From the NCBI GenBank assembly GCA_030628905.1, contig DAOVQB010000056.1:1-23389 (forward strand): a DNA stretch of 23,389 nucleotides. Direction: 5' to 3'. A model generated the notes under the pieces. That model saw only the letters and a list, made by a program, of their open reading frames with translations. It was not told the DNA's origin and made no database searches. The stretch comes from DAOVQB01 sp023128935. Its GTDB lineage: Bacteria; Eisenbacteria; RBG-16-71-46; CAIMUX01; WJJG01. Shown here one piece after another: positions 1 through 7,655 of the stretch. Every line of letters starts with the position of its first letter. The first letter of the stretch is position 1. The position numbers and the translations under genes are program-made.

Positions 1-147
1 CAAGACGAGGAAGGCGAGCGCGCCGGCAGTCAGAATAAAGTCCCCGATTACCCCTCGATATCGCGGCTTATGTATCTACGCGCAGCTCTATCTCCTTGTA
101 TGATAGGGTCTTGAATCTAGGGTGGTCAAGATGGGCCTAAGTGCCGT

Positions 148-1416
148 TTAGTGCCTTGTGAAACCAGGAGCGTTGGGAGTTGCGAGAGCTTGGAAATCTG
201 CTCCGGTCGGGTTCTGAAATATCCGCAACCCGAACTCAGGGACAGCAGCGAGGATATGGTCGAAGATATCGGCTTGGATGGCCTCATAATTCGCCCAGGC
301 CTGATCGCTACAAAAGACGTAGATCTCGATCGGCAGACCCGTATCCGTAGGCGGCAAGTGGCGCACCAGGAAGGTCATGTCCTGACGGACCTTGGGATGG
401 TCCCGGAGATAGGCCACCACATAGGCCCGAAACGTTCCGATATTGGTCAGGCGGCGGCCATTGACAAGTTCGGCATCATCCAGGCCGCGAGCAGCATTGT
501 ACTCGGCCAGCTCCTTGGCCTTCACATCGATGTAGTCGGTGATGCACCGAAACCGCCGGAACTTCGCCAGCATCTCCTCCGTGCACCAACAAATGCTTGT
601 CATGTCAATGTGCACAGCCCGCTTGATGCGCCGCCCTCCCGACTCCGACATGCCCTGCCAGTTCTTGAAGGAGTCGGCGGTCATCGCATAGGTGGGAATG
701 CTAGTAATGGTCTTGTCCCAATTCTGGACCTTCACGGTTGTCAGCGAGATATCGATAACGTCGCCATCGGCGCCATACTTGGGCATGGAGATCCAGTCCC
801 CTACGTGGACCATTTGATTGGCGGACATCTGGATGCCAGCCACAAGACCCAGAATGGAGTCCTTGAAAATGAGCATTAGGACCGCGGTCATGGCACCCAA
901 GCCGCCAAGGAAGAAGGCGGGCGACCGGCCGAGAATCGTGGACAGGGCAACGATGACGATGACGATGTACAGCAGGATCTTGGCTACTTGGACGAAGATG
1001 CGGATCGACATTCTGCGCGCTACTTCAAAGCTGCGATAGATCTCGAGTACCGCGCTGAGAAACGCATCCACCACCAATCCACCGATGATTAGCATGTAGA
1101 TCTGGGCGGCACGTTGGGTCAGGGTCTGGAGGGACTCATGGTTCTGGAAGACCAATGGAGCCCCAGCGTAGATCAGCAGCGCCGGGGCCAGGTGGGAAAG
1201 GCGCTGGAAGAGCTTCTTGCGCAGCAGAATGTCATCCCAGGTGGTTCGGGTCCGACTGACAACGTGCTCAATGCCCTTGAGCATGAACCGCTTGGCAATG
1301 AAATTGGCCACGTATGCAGCGACCAGCATCGCCAGGACAGCAAGCACTACACAGCCGATATCCGCCACGTGCCGCTCAACACCCGCTTGGATCAACCAGT
1401 CCTTGAATTGCTCCAC
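148..1416 (-). CDS. ybdG: YbdG-type mechanosensitive channel (MscS superfamily)
   Basis: A small-conductance mechanosensitive channel of the inner membrane, expected to open under membrane tension and release solutes on osmotic downshock. The 422-residue protein has about five hydrophobic segments: roughly residues 17-42, 75-90, 103-127, 137-162 and a final glycine/alanine-rich pore helix near 165-195 (FFLGGLGAMTAVLMLIFKD). The pore helix runs into the beta domain with the stretch MPKYGADGDVIDISLTTVKV, then NWDKTITSIPTYA and SGGRRIKR. These motifs are near-identical to the YbdG branch of the MscS superfamily. I chose the GTG at 1416 because GGGGAGGAG lies 6-8 nt upstream and it begins two bases after the dapF stop; longer versions would run backwards through dapF. 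Last gene of the block, probably translated by re-initiation after dapF. Family assignment is firm; channel gating is inferred. Confidence 0.93.
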   Translation of the reverse strand: MEQFKDWLIQAGVERHVADIGCVVLAVLAMLVAAYVANFIAKRFMLKGIEHVVSRTRTTWDDILLRKKLFQRLSHLAPALLIYAGAPLVFQNHESLQTLTQRAAQIYMLIIGGLVVDAFLSAVLEIYRSFEVARRMSIRIFVQVAKILLYIVIVIVALSTILGRSPAFFLGGLGAMTAVLMLIFKDSILGLVAGIQMSANQMVHVGDWISMPKYGADGDVIDISLTTVKVQNWDKTITSIPTYAMTADSFKNWQGMSESGGRRIKRAVHIDMTSICWCTEEMLAKFRRFRCITDYIDVKAKELAEYNAARGLDDAELVNGRRLTNIGTFRAYVVAYLRDHPKVRQDMTFLVRHLPPTDTGLPIEIYVFCSDQAWANYEAIQADIFDHILAAVPEFGLRIFQNPTGADFQALATPNAPGFTRH

Positions 1417-1418
1417 GG

Positions 1419-2267
1419 TTAGCTCCTCCCCGTCTCTTGCTGGGCGCTGTGCTCCATGACGCCTCGGTAGATGCGGCGAGCCGGACCCCGGAGCACCCAT
1501 GTCGAACCGCGCTGCTCGACCTGGAGCACACTGCCGCCGCGCGTGCTCAGGGCCACCGACTGCACCTGTGCCTCGCCCGAGATGATTAGTAATGCTGCCG
1601 CCACCGCGCCGGACCCGCACGCGAGGGTCTCGCCCTCAATGCCCCGCTCCCAGCTGCGGATCCACCCGCCCCATTCCCCCGCTCCTCGCCCGCTGCCCCA
1701 TAGAAAAATGACATTGGTGCCGCCCGGCGAGAATGGCTCACGATTCCATAGTTGCCTGCTGACGTCCTCGAGAGGCAGTGGCGGTTTCCCCTCGAACCGC
1801 AGAACCAGATGCGGAACCCCCGCATCGATCCACGCTGCGTCGCTAAGGCGATGGATCTGATCACCCAGGCTGCTGCCCAGGAGAGACGGCTCCAACTCCC
1901 GCGCGAGGAAGCGGGGTGCCGGAATCGCGAGTGCCACCAGCTCATCTTCCATCCAGGCTCGCAAGGCCGTGGCCCCCAACTGGAATCCCGTCTCGGTGCG
2001 ACCCGTACGCGCGAGCAGATAGGCCCCCAGGCAACGAGCCCCGTTGCCGCAGAAGTCGGCCTGGCTGCCGTCGGCGTTCCAGAAGCGTCCGGATTCCCCG
2101 TCGACGACAATCAGCCCGTCGGCGCCAACGCAATGGCGCCGCCGGCAAAGCAGCCTGGCCCATTGGAGCGGGGCAATCTGGCCTGATACCTCGTCACCTG
2201 CAACGAGGATGAAGTCATTTCCCCCGGCGCTCCATTTCTCGAATGAAACAGCATGCTGGGCGCGCAT
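1419..2267 (-). CDS. dapF: Diaminopimelate epimerase
   Basis: A cytoplasmic, cofactor-independent epimerase converting LL- to meso-diaminopimelate, the penultimate step to lysine and a direct precursor of peptidoglycan. At 282 residues it has the normal family length. Visible motifs are GGNDFI (15-20), GADGL (48-52), NADGSQADFCGNGARC (64-79) with catalytic Cys73, GGTNVIF (182-188), and WERGIEGETLACGSG (206-220) with the second catalytic Cys217. Both cysteines fall at the same residue numbers as I recall for E. coli DapF. The ATG at 2267 abuts the TAG of the upstream lipoprotein gene, and AGGAGAGG sits just before it, overlapping that gene's last codons, so translation is probably coupled. The mechanosensitive channel gene starts two bases after its stop. 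One mild oddity: the usual GTGAC around the second cysteine reads GSGAV here, which is a tolerated variation. Confidence 0.97.
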   Translation of the reverse strand: MRAQHAVSFEKWSAGGNDFILVAGDEVSGQIAPLQWARLLCRRRHCVGADGLIVVDGESGRFWNADGSQADFCGNGARCLGAYLLARTGRTETGFQLGATALRAWMEDELVALAIPAPRFLARELEPSLLGSSLGDQIHRLSDAAWIDAGVPHLVLRFEGKPPLPLEDVSRQLWNREPFSPGGTNVIFLWGSGRGAGEWGGWIRSWERGIEGETLACGSGAVAAALLIISGEAQVQSVALSTRGGSVLQVEQRGSTWVLRGPARRIYRGVMEHSAQQETGRS

Positions 2268-3740
2268 CTACCTCTCCTCTCGAGCCTCCCGGTCCTTCCC
2301 CATGGCGCTGTTGTCGTCGTTAGACTCCGCGCCACCGTGCTTGGGCGCTACTACGGCAGAGTCGGATTGCGCTGCGCTGGGTTCGGGTTCGGCAGCGGCA
2401 GAGTCGGATTGCGCTGCGCTGGGTTCGGGTTCGGCAGCAGAGGAGTCGGATCTTGGTTCAGATTCTTCTCGCAGCTCCAGATCCACGCCTTCTACCCGGC
2501 GCCCAGGTAGCAACTCAACCAGTGATGGGAAGGTGTCATGCGGCTCCTGCTCGTCTCGCCTGCCGTTGCCATTGATATCCCGGAAGGCCTGAAGCCGGTA
2601 TAGCCCTGAATCCAGACCGCTGATTTCATAAGCCCCTTGCGTGCGGACCTCGTCTGCGGCAGTCGTGTCACCCTCCGCGTGAGCCGCAACCCAGATTGCG
2701 GCGCTGCACCGCAGGCTGTCGGTACATGCGCGCGCGAGATCCTTCTCCAGCGCTGCGACCTGGACCCCTACGGACTCCTCCTCCGCCGGCGTCAGCTGGG
2801 CCTCTGGAATCGAGTCGGTCCCGGGCTCGAACCCCATGGCATCCAGCTCGCCGGTCAGGATTCTCTGCAGGCTGTCGAGCCGTGCGCGGATTGCCGGAGG
2901 GGGGACAAACTGCGCGCAGAGCGTATCGCTCACCTCGCCACCGATGTCCCCCGGCTCATCAGCATAGACGACATAGAGTACTACTTCCTGTATGCCGTCT
3001 CCCGTCTGCGGGCAGCTGACGGGACCATCTGCAAACCCCCAGATGTCATCGCGTTCATCAAAATGCCGGTTGCCGTTGCGATCCCAAAGGGCTCCCAGCA
3101 GAAACGCCGTTGCCCGCGGCACGTGCCGCATGGTGAACTGCCCTGTTGCGTTCGTCTGACCGATGCGCAGGGCCTCCTGTGTGTCCGGTCCCTCGCGCCC
3201 CTCCAACCCTGGCAGCTCCCCCGGCCAGGGCAGCAGGCAGACCGTCAATCCCCCGGGCTTCAGGGCCCGCGTGCGAACCTCACCTGTGACCTGCCCAGTC
3301 GGGAGCGAATCGCCAGTCGTGAAACTGAGCTCGAAGGGTGCTGCGAACTGATTGCGACGGCGGTCGGTAGCCTGCGTGCCGAGGACTACCGTGTAGGTCG
3401 TCTGCTCAGCCCACCCCTGTTCAGGCGCGCAGGTGACCCGCGTGCCCTCCCATTGGCAGCTCAGTTTTCCCGGCCAGGGGGCGATGAGAAGCCAGTCGCG
3501 GACCGAGGAGCGATTCATCTTCTCACTGAACTCGAGCCATAGCGGTCCGTCATGTTCTATGCGCACGGCGCCAGAATCCGGGGCATGAGCCACGATCAAA
3601 GGCGCCTGCTCATCTGCCGGCCCGCCCTTGGGGGGCACGATCCGCGCGCAGGCCAGGCCTAGGGCGGCCACGCAAGCCACTAGGACACGGGCCCAGCCGC
3701 CAAGTCCTGCGCCAGATTCTATCGGCTCTCGCCCAGGCAA
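2268..3740 (-). CDS. Probable Ig-like (Big_5) lipoprotein
   Basis: Predicted secreted and probably lipid-anchored protein of 490 aa; function unknown. The N-terminus has a hydrophobic segment ending LGLAC at Cys31, a relaxed lipobox (Gly at -3), followed by RIVPPKGGPADEQAP. Residues about 45-142 look like an SbsA-type bacterial Ig fold (Big_5), with FSEKM and a TYTVVLG strand and an FTTG end. Two Asp/Asn-Gly loops resembling calcium-binding EF-hand/dockerin loops occur near 220-231 (DRNGNRHFDERD) and 388-399 (DINGNGRRDEQE). The C-terminal 60 residues are low-complexity, rich in Ser/Ala/Glu/Pro, with a 14-residue repeat. The start is a TTG overlapping argF by 22 nt; no better start precedes the signal segment, and the AAGGG upstream is 12 nt away, so the start is uncertain. 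Similar proteins are frequent in Bacteroidetes and relatives. Placement between argF and dapF gives no clear job. Confidence 0.8.
   Translation of the reverse strand: MPGREPIESGAGLGGWARVLVACVAALGLACARIVPPKGGPADEQAPLIVAHAPDSGAVRIEHDGPLWLEFSEKMNRSSVRDWLLIAPWPGKLSCQWEGTRVTCAPEQGWAEQTTYTVVLGTQATDRRRNQFAAPFELSFTTGDSLPTGQVTGEVRTRALKPGGLTVCLLPWPGELPGLEGREGPDTQEALRIGQTNATGQFTMRHVPRATAFLLGALWDRNGNRHFDERDDIWGFADGPVSCPQTGDGIQEVVLYVVYADEPGDIGGEVSDTLCAQFVPPPAIRARLDSLQRILTGELDAMGFEPGTDSIPEAQLTPAEEESVGVQVAALEKDLARACTDSLRCSAAIWVAAHAEGDTTAADEVRTQGAYEISGLDSGLYRLQAFRDINGNGRRDEQEPHDTFPSLVELLPGRRVEGVDLELREESEPRSDSSAAEPEPSAAQSDSAAAEPEPSAAQSDSAVVAPKHGGAESNDDNSAMGKDREAREER
2356..2439. repeat. 42-bp tandem repeat, two copies, inside the Ig-like lipoprotein gene
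   Basis: Two head-to-tail 42-bp copies begin at 2356 and 2398 with GCAGAGTCGGATTGCGCTGC and differ only at the copy edges. A decayed third start (GAGGAGTCGGAT) follows at about 2439. The unit is 14 codons, so copy-number change would keep the reading frame. It encodes the tail repeat SAAAEPEPSAAQSD. Confidence 0.9.
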
Positions 3741-4642
3741 TGGAGGAGGATTCCCTTCTGGCAGTGCATCCGGTTCTCCGCCTGATCGTAGACAACGCTC
3801 TGCGGTCCATCGATCACTCCATCGGTGATCTCGTCGCCCCGGTGCGCCGGCAGGCAGTGCATTACGATCGCCTCCGGGTGAGCTGCCTTGAGCAGCTCAT
3901 CATTCACCTGGTAGCTGCTGAAAGCGTTGCGCCGCGCCACCGCCTCTCCCTCCTGGCCCATGCTGGTCCAGGTATCGGTGTAGACAACCTGCGCGCCATC
4001 TACGGCCTCGCGCGGATCCGTCAGGATGCGAACGGTGCCACGCCCCTTGCGCCTGACGCGCTCGATTGACTTGCTGCTCGGTTCAAAACCCTGGGGACAA
4101 GCTAAGCGAAGATCCAGTTCATAGACCTGGGTAGCATGGATCCAGGAATTGGCCACGTTGTTGCCATCCCCCACATACGCTATGCGCAGGCCATCGGGCG
4201 CTAAGGCCCTTTCCTGAATAGTAAGGAGGTCTGAGAGGATCTGGCAGGGATGGACCCAATCAGTCAGCCCATTGATCACCGGTATGGACGCGGCTGCGGC
4301 CAGCGACTCAACGTTCGCGTGGGCGAACGTACGGATCATAATGCCGTCCAGGAAGCGGGACATCACAGCACCAATATCTTTCACTGCTTCCCGCTGCCCA
4401 AAACCGATTTCCTGGTCCGTAATGTACAGACTCTCGCCACCGAGCTGGCGCATCCCGACCTCGAAAGAAAGGCGCGTGCGCAAGCTCGGCTTGTGAAAGA
4501 TAACCCCCAGGGTCTTACCCCGTAGCGGCTCGTCGCGCTGCCCCTCGCGCCAGGCTCCCTTGAGCCGGCCGGAGAGCTCCAGGATCTCATCGAGTTCATC
4601 GCGCCCGAAGTCCAGCAGGCTCAGAAAATCGGTCTTTGCCAT
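3719..4642 (-). CDS. argF: Ornithine carbamoyltransferase
   Basis: Transfers the carbamoyl group from carbamoyl phosphate to ornithine, giving citrulline in arginine synthesis; cytoplasmic, usually a trimer. The 307-residue length is typical. The carbamoyl-phosphate loop reads PSLRTRLSFEVG (52-63), with Leu where most family members have STRTR; the Leu form is, as far as I recall, found in other bacterial OTCases. HPCQ is at 131-134, the ornithine-side DTWTSMGQE at 223-231, and the catalytic HCLPAHRGDEI at 262-272. The DTWTSMG loop argues for ornithine rather than N-acetyl- or N-succinyl-ornithine as substrate. The ATG at 4642 follows GAGGGCGAG and lies 11 nt after the hslU stop. The 3' end overlaps the proposed start of the lipoprotein gene by 22 nt. 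No other arginine gene is in the window, so it is a lone pathway member here. Confidence 0.97.
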   Translation of the reverse strand: MAKTDFLSLLDFGRDELDEILELSGRLKGAWREGQRDEPLRGKTLGVIFHKPSLRTRLSFEVGMRQLGGESLYITDQEIGFGQREAVKDIGAVMSRFLDGIMIRTFAHANVESLAAAASIPVINGLTDWVHPCQILSDLLTIQERALAPDGLRIAYVGDGNNVANSWIHATQVYELDLRLACPQGFEPSSKSIERVRRKGRGTVRILTDPREAVDGAQVVYTDTWTSMGQEGEAVARRNAFSSYQVNDELLKAAHPEAIVMHCLPAHRGDEITDGVIDGPQSVVYDQAENRMHCQKGILLHCLGESR

Positions 4643-4653
4643 CTCGCCCTCGG

Positions 4654-6084
4654 CTAAAGCACGTAGCGTGACAGGTCTTTGTCTTCAAGGATTCCCTCGA
4701 GCTTCGCATTGACCATCTCCTCGTCCACTGAAACCTCTGCGATCTGGGCCTCAGGCACTGCGAAGAGATCGTCCTCCAGAAGGGTGGTCAAAACCGTGTG
4801 CAACCTGCGCGCCCCGATATTCTCGGTCTGTTCATTAACCTCCCACGCGATACGCGCGATGCGGCGCACGGCTCCGTCAGAGAACGTGAGGCTTACGCCC
4901 TCCGTAGATAGAAGGGCAGCGTACTGCTTGAGCAATGCGTTGCGCGGTTCGGTTAGAATGCGAACGAAGTCGTCTTCACTGAGCGCACCGAGTTCCACAC
5001 GAATAGGGAAACGGCCCTGAAGCTCCGGGACTAGATCGGACGGTTTGCAGATGTGAAAGGCCCCGGCCGCAATGAACAGGATATGATCCGTCTTAACAAG
5101 GCCATAGCGGGTCGGGACGCTCGAACCTTCTATAATGGGTAGCAGATCTCGTTGCACACCCTGACGCGACACGTCAGGCCCATAGCCGCCACTTCCGCTG
5201 GCAATTTTGTCTATCTCATCGAGGAAAATGATACCGGAACTCTGTACGAGCCTCAGGGCCGTCTCCACCACCTTGTCCATGTCAATCAGACGCGCGGTCT
5301 CTTCGTTCAGCAGCACGTTTCGGGCTTCCCCGATCATCATGCGCCGTTTCTTCGTCTTGGAGGGCAGCAGTGACTTTAGCGGCTCAGGCAGATTGAACTC
5401 CATCTCCTCGAGCCCGGCGTGGGAGAAGATCTCCACGCTGGGCATGGATGAACGCACTTCGACATCGACATCGACATCGCGCTCGTCGAGTTCTCCATCC
5501 CGGAGTTGCTGGCGGAGTTTCTCGCGGGTGCGTTGCCAGCGTGCGTGGTGGTCCTCGTCAGGTGGCTGCGTGCCATCTGTCCGCGCGTCACCGTCTGCGT
5601 CAGGAGTGAAGAGCGAAGGCATCATCGCAGCGACTTCCTTGCGGCTCGGGGGTTTTGGCTTCTTCGGCAGCAAAAGACCCAGGATCCGCTCCTCTAGGTT
5701 GCGCTCGGCCTTGGAGAGCACCTTCTTTGACATCTCCACGCGGATCATATTGACGGAGATTTCGGTCAGATCCCGGATCATCGATTCCACATCGCGGCCT
5801 ACGTAACCAACCTCGGTGAATTTAGACGCCTCAATCTTGAGGAAGGGAGCGTTGGCTAGCCGCGCCAGCCTACGGGCGATCTCCGTCTTGCCCACACCAG
5901 TGGGGCCGATCATGATAATGTTGTTCGGCAGGATCTCTTCACGGATTTCAGAGGTAACCTGCCTGCGCCGGTACCGATTGCGAAGGGCAATCGCCACACT
6001 GCGTTTCGCGTCATCCTGTCCGATGATGTAGCGATCCAGTTCACGGACGATCTGCGATGGGGTTAACTCTTGGATGTTCTTCAT
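4654..6084 (-). CDS. hslU: HslU, AAA+ unfoldase of the HslVU protease
   Basis: Hexameric AAA+ ATPase that unfolds substrates and threads them into the HslV peptidase. The 476-residue protein has the family opening LTPSQIVRELDRYIIGQDDAK, Walker A GPTGVGKT (60-67), the pore loop GYVG (93-96), Walker B IIFLDEID (285-292) and sensor-2 GARR (424-427). An inserted I-domain spans about 110-245 and contains the acidic stretch DERDVDVDVEV, coded by a short GACATC-type microsatellite near 5460-5479. It ends LSRYVL, matching the conserved C-terminal tail that docks into HslV. The ATG at 6084 has GAGG seven bases upstream. It lies 32 nt downstream of hslV and 11 nt before argF, in the usual hslV-hslU order. 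All key residues are present. Confidence 0.98.
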   Translation of the reverse strand: MKNIQELTPSQIVRELDRYIIGQDDAKRSVAIALRNRYRRRQVTSEIREEILPNNIIMIGPTGVGKTEIARRLARLANAPFLKIEASKFTEVGYVGRDVESMIRDLTEISVNMIRVEMSKKVLSKAERNLEERILGLLLPKKPKPPSRKEVAAMMPSLFTPDADGDARTDGTQPPDEDHHARWQRTREKLRQQLRDGELDERDVDVDVEVRSSMPSVEIFSHAGLEEMEFNLPEPLKSLLPSKTKKRRMMIGEARNVLLNEETARLIDMDKVVETALRLVQSSGIIFLDEIDKIASGSGGYGPDVSRQGVQRDLLPIIEGSSVPTRYGLVKTDHILFIAAGAFHICKPSDLVPELQGRFPIRVELGALSEDDFVRILTEPRNALLKQYAALLSTEGVSLTFSDGAVRRIARIAWEVNEQTENIGARRLHTVLTTLLEDDLFAVPEAQIAEVSVDEEMVNAKLEGILEDKDLSRYVL

Positions 6085-6116
6085 CTGTGCGCCTCTGTGC
6101 AGCCGTCTGTCCGCTG

Positions 6117-6659
6117 CTACAACTTCTCAACCTGAATCTCATTGTTTGTATAGATACAGATCTCGGATGCGATCTGCAAGGATTCTCTAACCACCTGGTC
6201 AATTGCCAGGTCCTTTCTAAAGCGCATGAGTGCGCGGCAGGCCGCCAGCGCATAGGGCGCGCCTGAACCGATGGCCACGATGCCATCGTCAGGTTCCAGG
6301 ACATCGCCGGCCCCTGAGATCAGGAAGGCATGCTCACTATCCATGGCGATCAGCTGTGCCTCCAGGCGTCGGAGGATCTTATCCGAACGCCATTCCTTGG
6401 CCAGTTCCACCGCGGCGCGCTGCAGTCTACCCCGGTGGGCCTCCATCTGTGCTTCGAAGCGCTCGAAGAGGTGGAGGCCATCTGCTGCCCCCCCAGCAAA
6501 ACCCACCAGGACCTTGCCGTGGAAGATGCGCCGGATCTTGCGCGCCGTGGTCTTCAGAACAACCGTGTCGGCTGTCACCTGCCCGTCGCAGGCGATGGCC
6601 GCCTCCCTGTCATGCAGGCAGCCCATCACGGTCGTTCCGCTCCAGGTTGTATGACTCAT
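6117..6659 (-). CDS. hslV: HslV, peptidase subunit of the HslVU protease
   Basis: Threonine peptidase of the proteasome beta-subunit fold, forming a double hexameric ring capped by HslU. The 180-aa precursor begins MSHTTWSG, predicted to be removed to expose Thr9 as the N-terminal nucleophile (TTV). Counting from that residue, Asp17 (in CDGQV) and Lys33 (in TARKIRR) fall exactly at the catalytic positions; an AIGSGAPYALA motif supplies the conserved serine. FAGGAADGLHLFERFE, AAVELAKEWR and ICIYTNNEIQVEKL are standard family segments. GDGQ reads CDGQ here, a minor change. ATG at 6659 with a weak GAGAG upstream; it starts 15 nt after the xerC stop and is followed by hslU. Complete and probably functional. 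Confidence 0.98.
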   Translation of the reverse strand: MSHTTWSGTTVMGCLHDREAAIACDGQVTADTVVLKTTARKIRRIFHGKVLVGFAGGAADGLHLFERFEAQMEAHRGRLQRAAVELAKEWRSDKILRRLEAQLIAMDSEHAFLISGAGDVLEPDDGIVAIGSGAPYALAACRALMRFRKDLAIDQVVRESLQIASEICIYTNNEIQVEKL

Positions 6660-6674
6660 GGTATATCTCTCATC

Positions 6675-7655
6675 TCAGCGCGACCGCGGATGGGCCTTAT
6701 CGACCGCTGCGCGCATCTTGGCAATCGAAACGTGGGTGTAGACCTCGGTTGTTGCGAGCGAGCGGTGACCCAGCAGTGCCTGGATAGCCCTCAAGTCGGC
6801 ACCGCAATCCAGCATGTGGGTTGCGAAGCTGTGCCGCAGGAGGTGAGGATTGACCTTTCCGAGAGCCGGGTCCCAGAGGCGCCGGCCAACGATCCGCTGC
6901 ACCGAACGGGTGGAAAGACGTCCGCCGCGCGCATTCAGGAAAAGAGCAGCTGCCTCGGCCTCTGTCCCGCCTCCCTGCTGGTACAACTGATCGCGCACAT
7001 CCAGATAGCGTTTGAGCGCGGCCTTCGCATGGGTCCCAAAGCAGGCTGTACGCTCCCGAGCACCCTTGCCCATGACCCGCAACCATCCACCGTCCACGTC
7101 GAGATCGGTGAGGTCCAATCCCACGAGTTCGGAGACTCGCAGGCCGGCCCCGTAGAGCAGCTCACAGATGCTCAGATCACGGAGATCCAAGGCAGAGCTG
7201 CCCCATGAGCCCTCGAGCACCTGCTTGAGCTTCCCGGCGTCCAGGGCGCGCGGCAATGGCCGACCGATCTTCGGTGCTGGCAGGTGTGGAGCAGGGTCGC
7301 TCTCCAGCAGCCCTTCGCGCGTCAGGAAGCGCGTGAAGCGGCGCAAGGCCGAACGACGACGCACAACGCTGCGCGGACTTGCGCCCCGCGCGTGCTGGGA
7401 CGCAAGCCACAAGCGCATGTGCGCTGCGTCCAGATCCGAGAGACCGGCCTGGCGCCCAGTTGCGCGGGCCACGCAGCCAAAGAAGGCAGCCAGGTCTCCC
7501 CCATAGGCATCTACTGTCCGTTCGCTGTAGCCCCCGAGATGCCACAGCTCACGAAGGAATGCCTGCAGGGCGGCCTGCAGGGACGCATCGGCGGTCTCAA
7601 CCGCCGCGGCAGGTAGATCCACGGGCAGCCGCTTGGCGCTATGCGCTCTCCTCAC
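6675..7655 (-). CDS. xerC: Tyrosine recombinase XerC/XerD
   Basis: Site-specific recombinase expected to resolve chromosome dimers at a dif site together with a partner Xer protein. The chosen 326-residue form has an N-terminal SAM-like core-binding domain (about 25-115) and a C-terminal catalytic domain. The full catalytic set is visible: Arg173 (GAGLRVSEL), Lys197 (GKGARER), His271 and Arg274 (HLLRHSFATH), His297 (LLGHRSLATTE) and nucleophile Tyr306 (VYTHVS). I chose the GTG at 7655 because GAGGGAG lies 7 nt upstream; it overlaps the topA end by 17 nt. The frame stays open to a GTG at 7739 deep in topA, and a GTG at 7622 is a shorter option without a good ribosome site. XerC rather than XerD is suggested by its position between topA and hslV, not by sequence alone. 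Confidence 0.93.
   Translation of the reverse strand: MRRAHSAKRLPVDLPAAAVETADASLQAALQAFLRELWHLGGYSERTVDAYGGDLAAFFGCVARATGRQAGLSDLDAAHMRLWLASQHARGASPRSVVRRRSALRRFTRFLTREGLLESDPAPHLPAPKIGRPLPRALDAGKLKQVLEGSWGSSALDLRDLSICELLYGAGLRVSELVGLDLTDLDVDGGWLRVMGKGARERTACFGTHAKAALKRYLDVRDQLYQQGGGTEAEAAALFLNARGGRLSTRSVQRIVGRRLWDPALGKVNPHLLRHSFATHMLDCGADLRAIQALLGHRSLATTEVYTHVSIAKMRAAVDKAHPRSR

Noticed and set aside
1..69. Start of a membrane protein gene on the minus strand (reads GVIGDFILTAGALAFLVL)
   Set aside because: The frame is hydrophobic and open to the left edge from a TAG near position 75, but it has no ATG, GTG or TTG before the edge codon, so a start cannot be supported.
109..131. Terminator after the mechanosensitive channel gene (TCTTGA/TCAAGA)
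   Set aside because: A six-bp AT-rich stem with an 11-nt loop and no T-run; too weak to call.
2637..3542. Long plus-strand frame opposite the Ig-like lipoprotein gene
   Set aside because: Arginine-rich, with no recognisable motif; the opposite strand has the signal peptide, Ig domain and repeats. The same holds for plus-strand frames at 6330-7208 and 8530-9240 opposite hslV/xerC and topA.
3719..4642. N-acetyl- or N-succinyl-ornithine carbamoyltransferase instead of ArgF
   Set aside because: The SLRTR loop hints at it, but the DTWTSMG ornithine loop and HCLPAHRG are those of true ornithine carbamoyltransferases.
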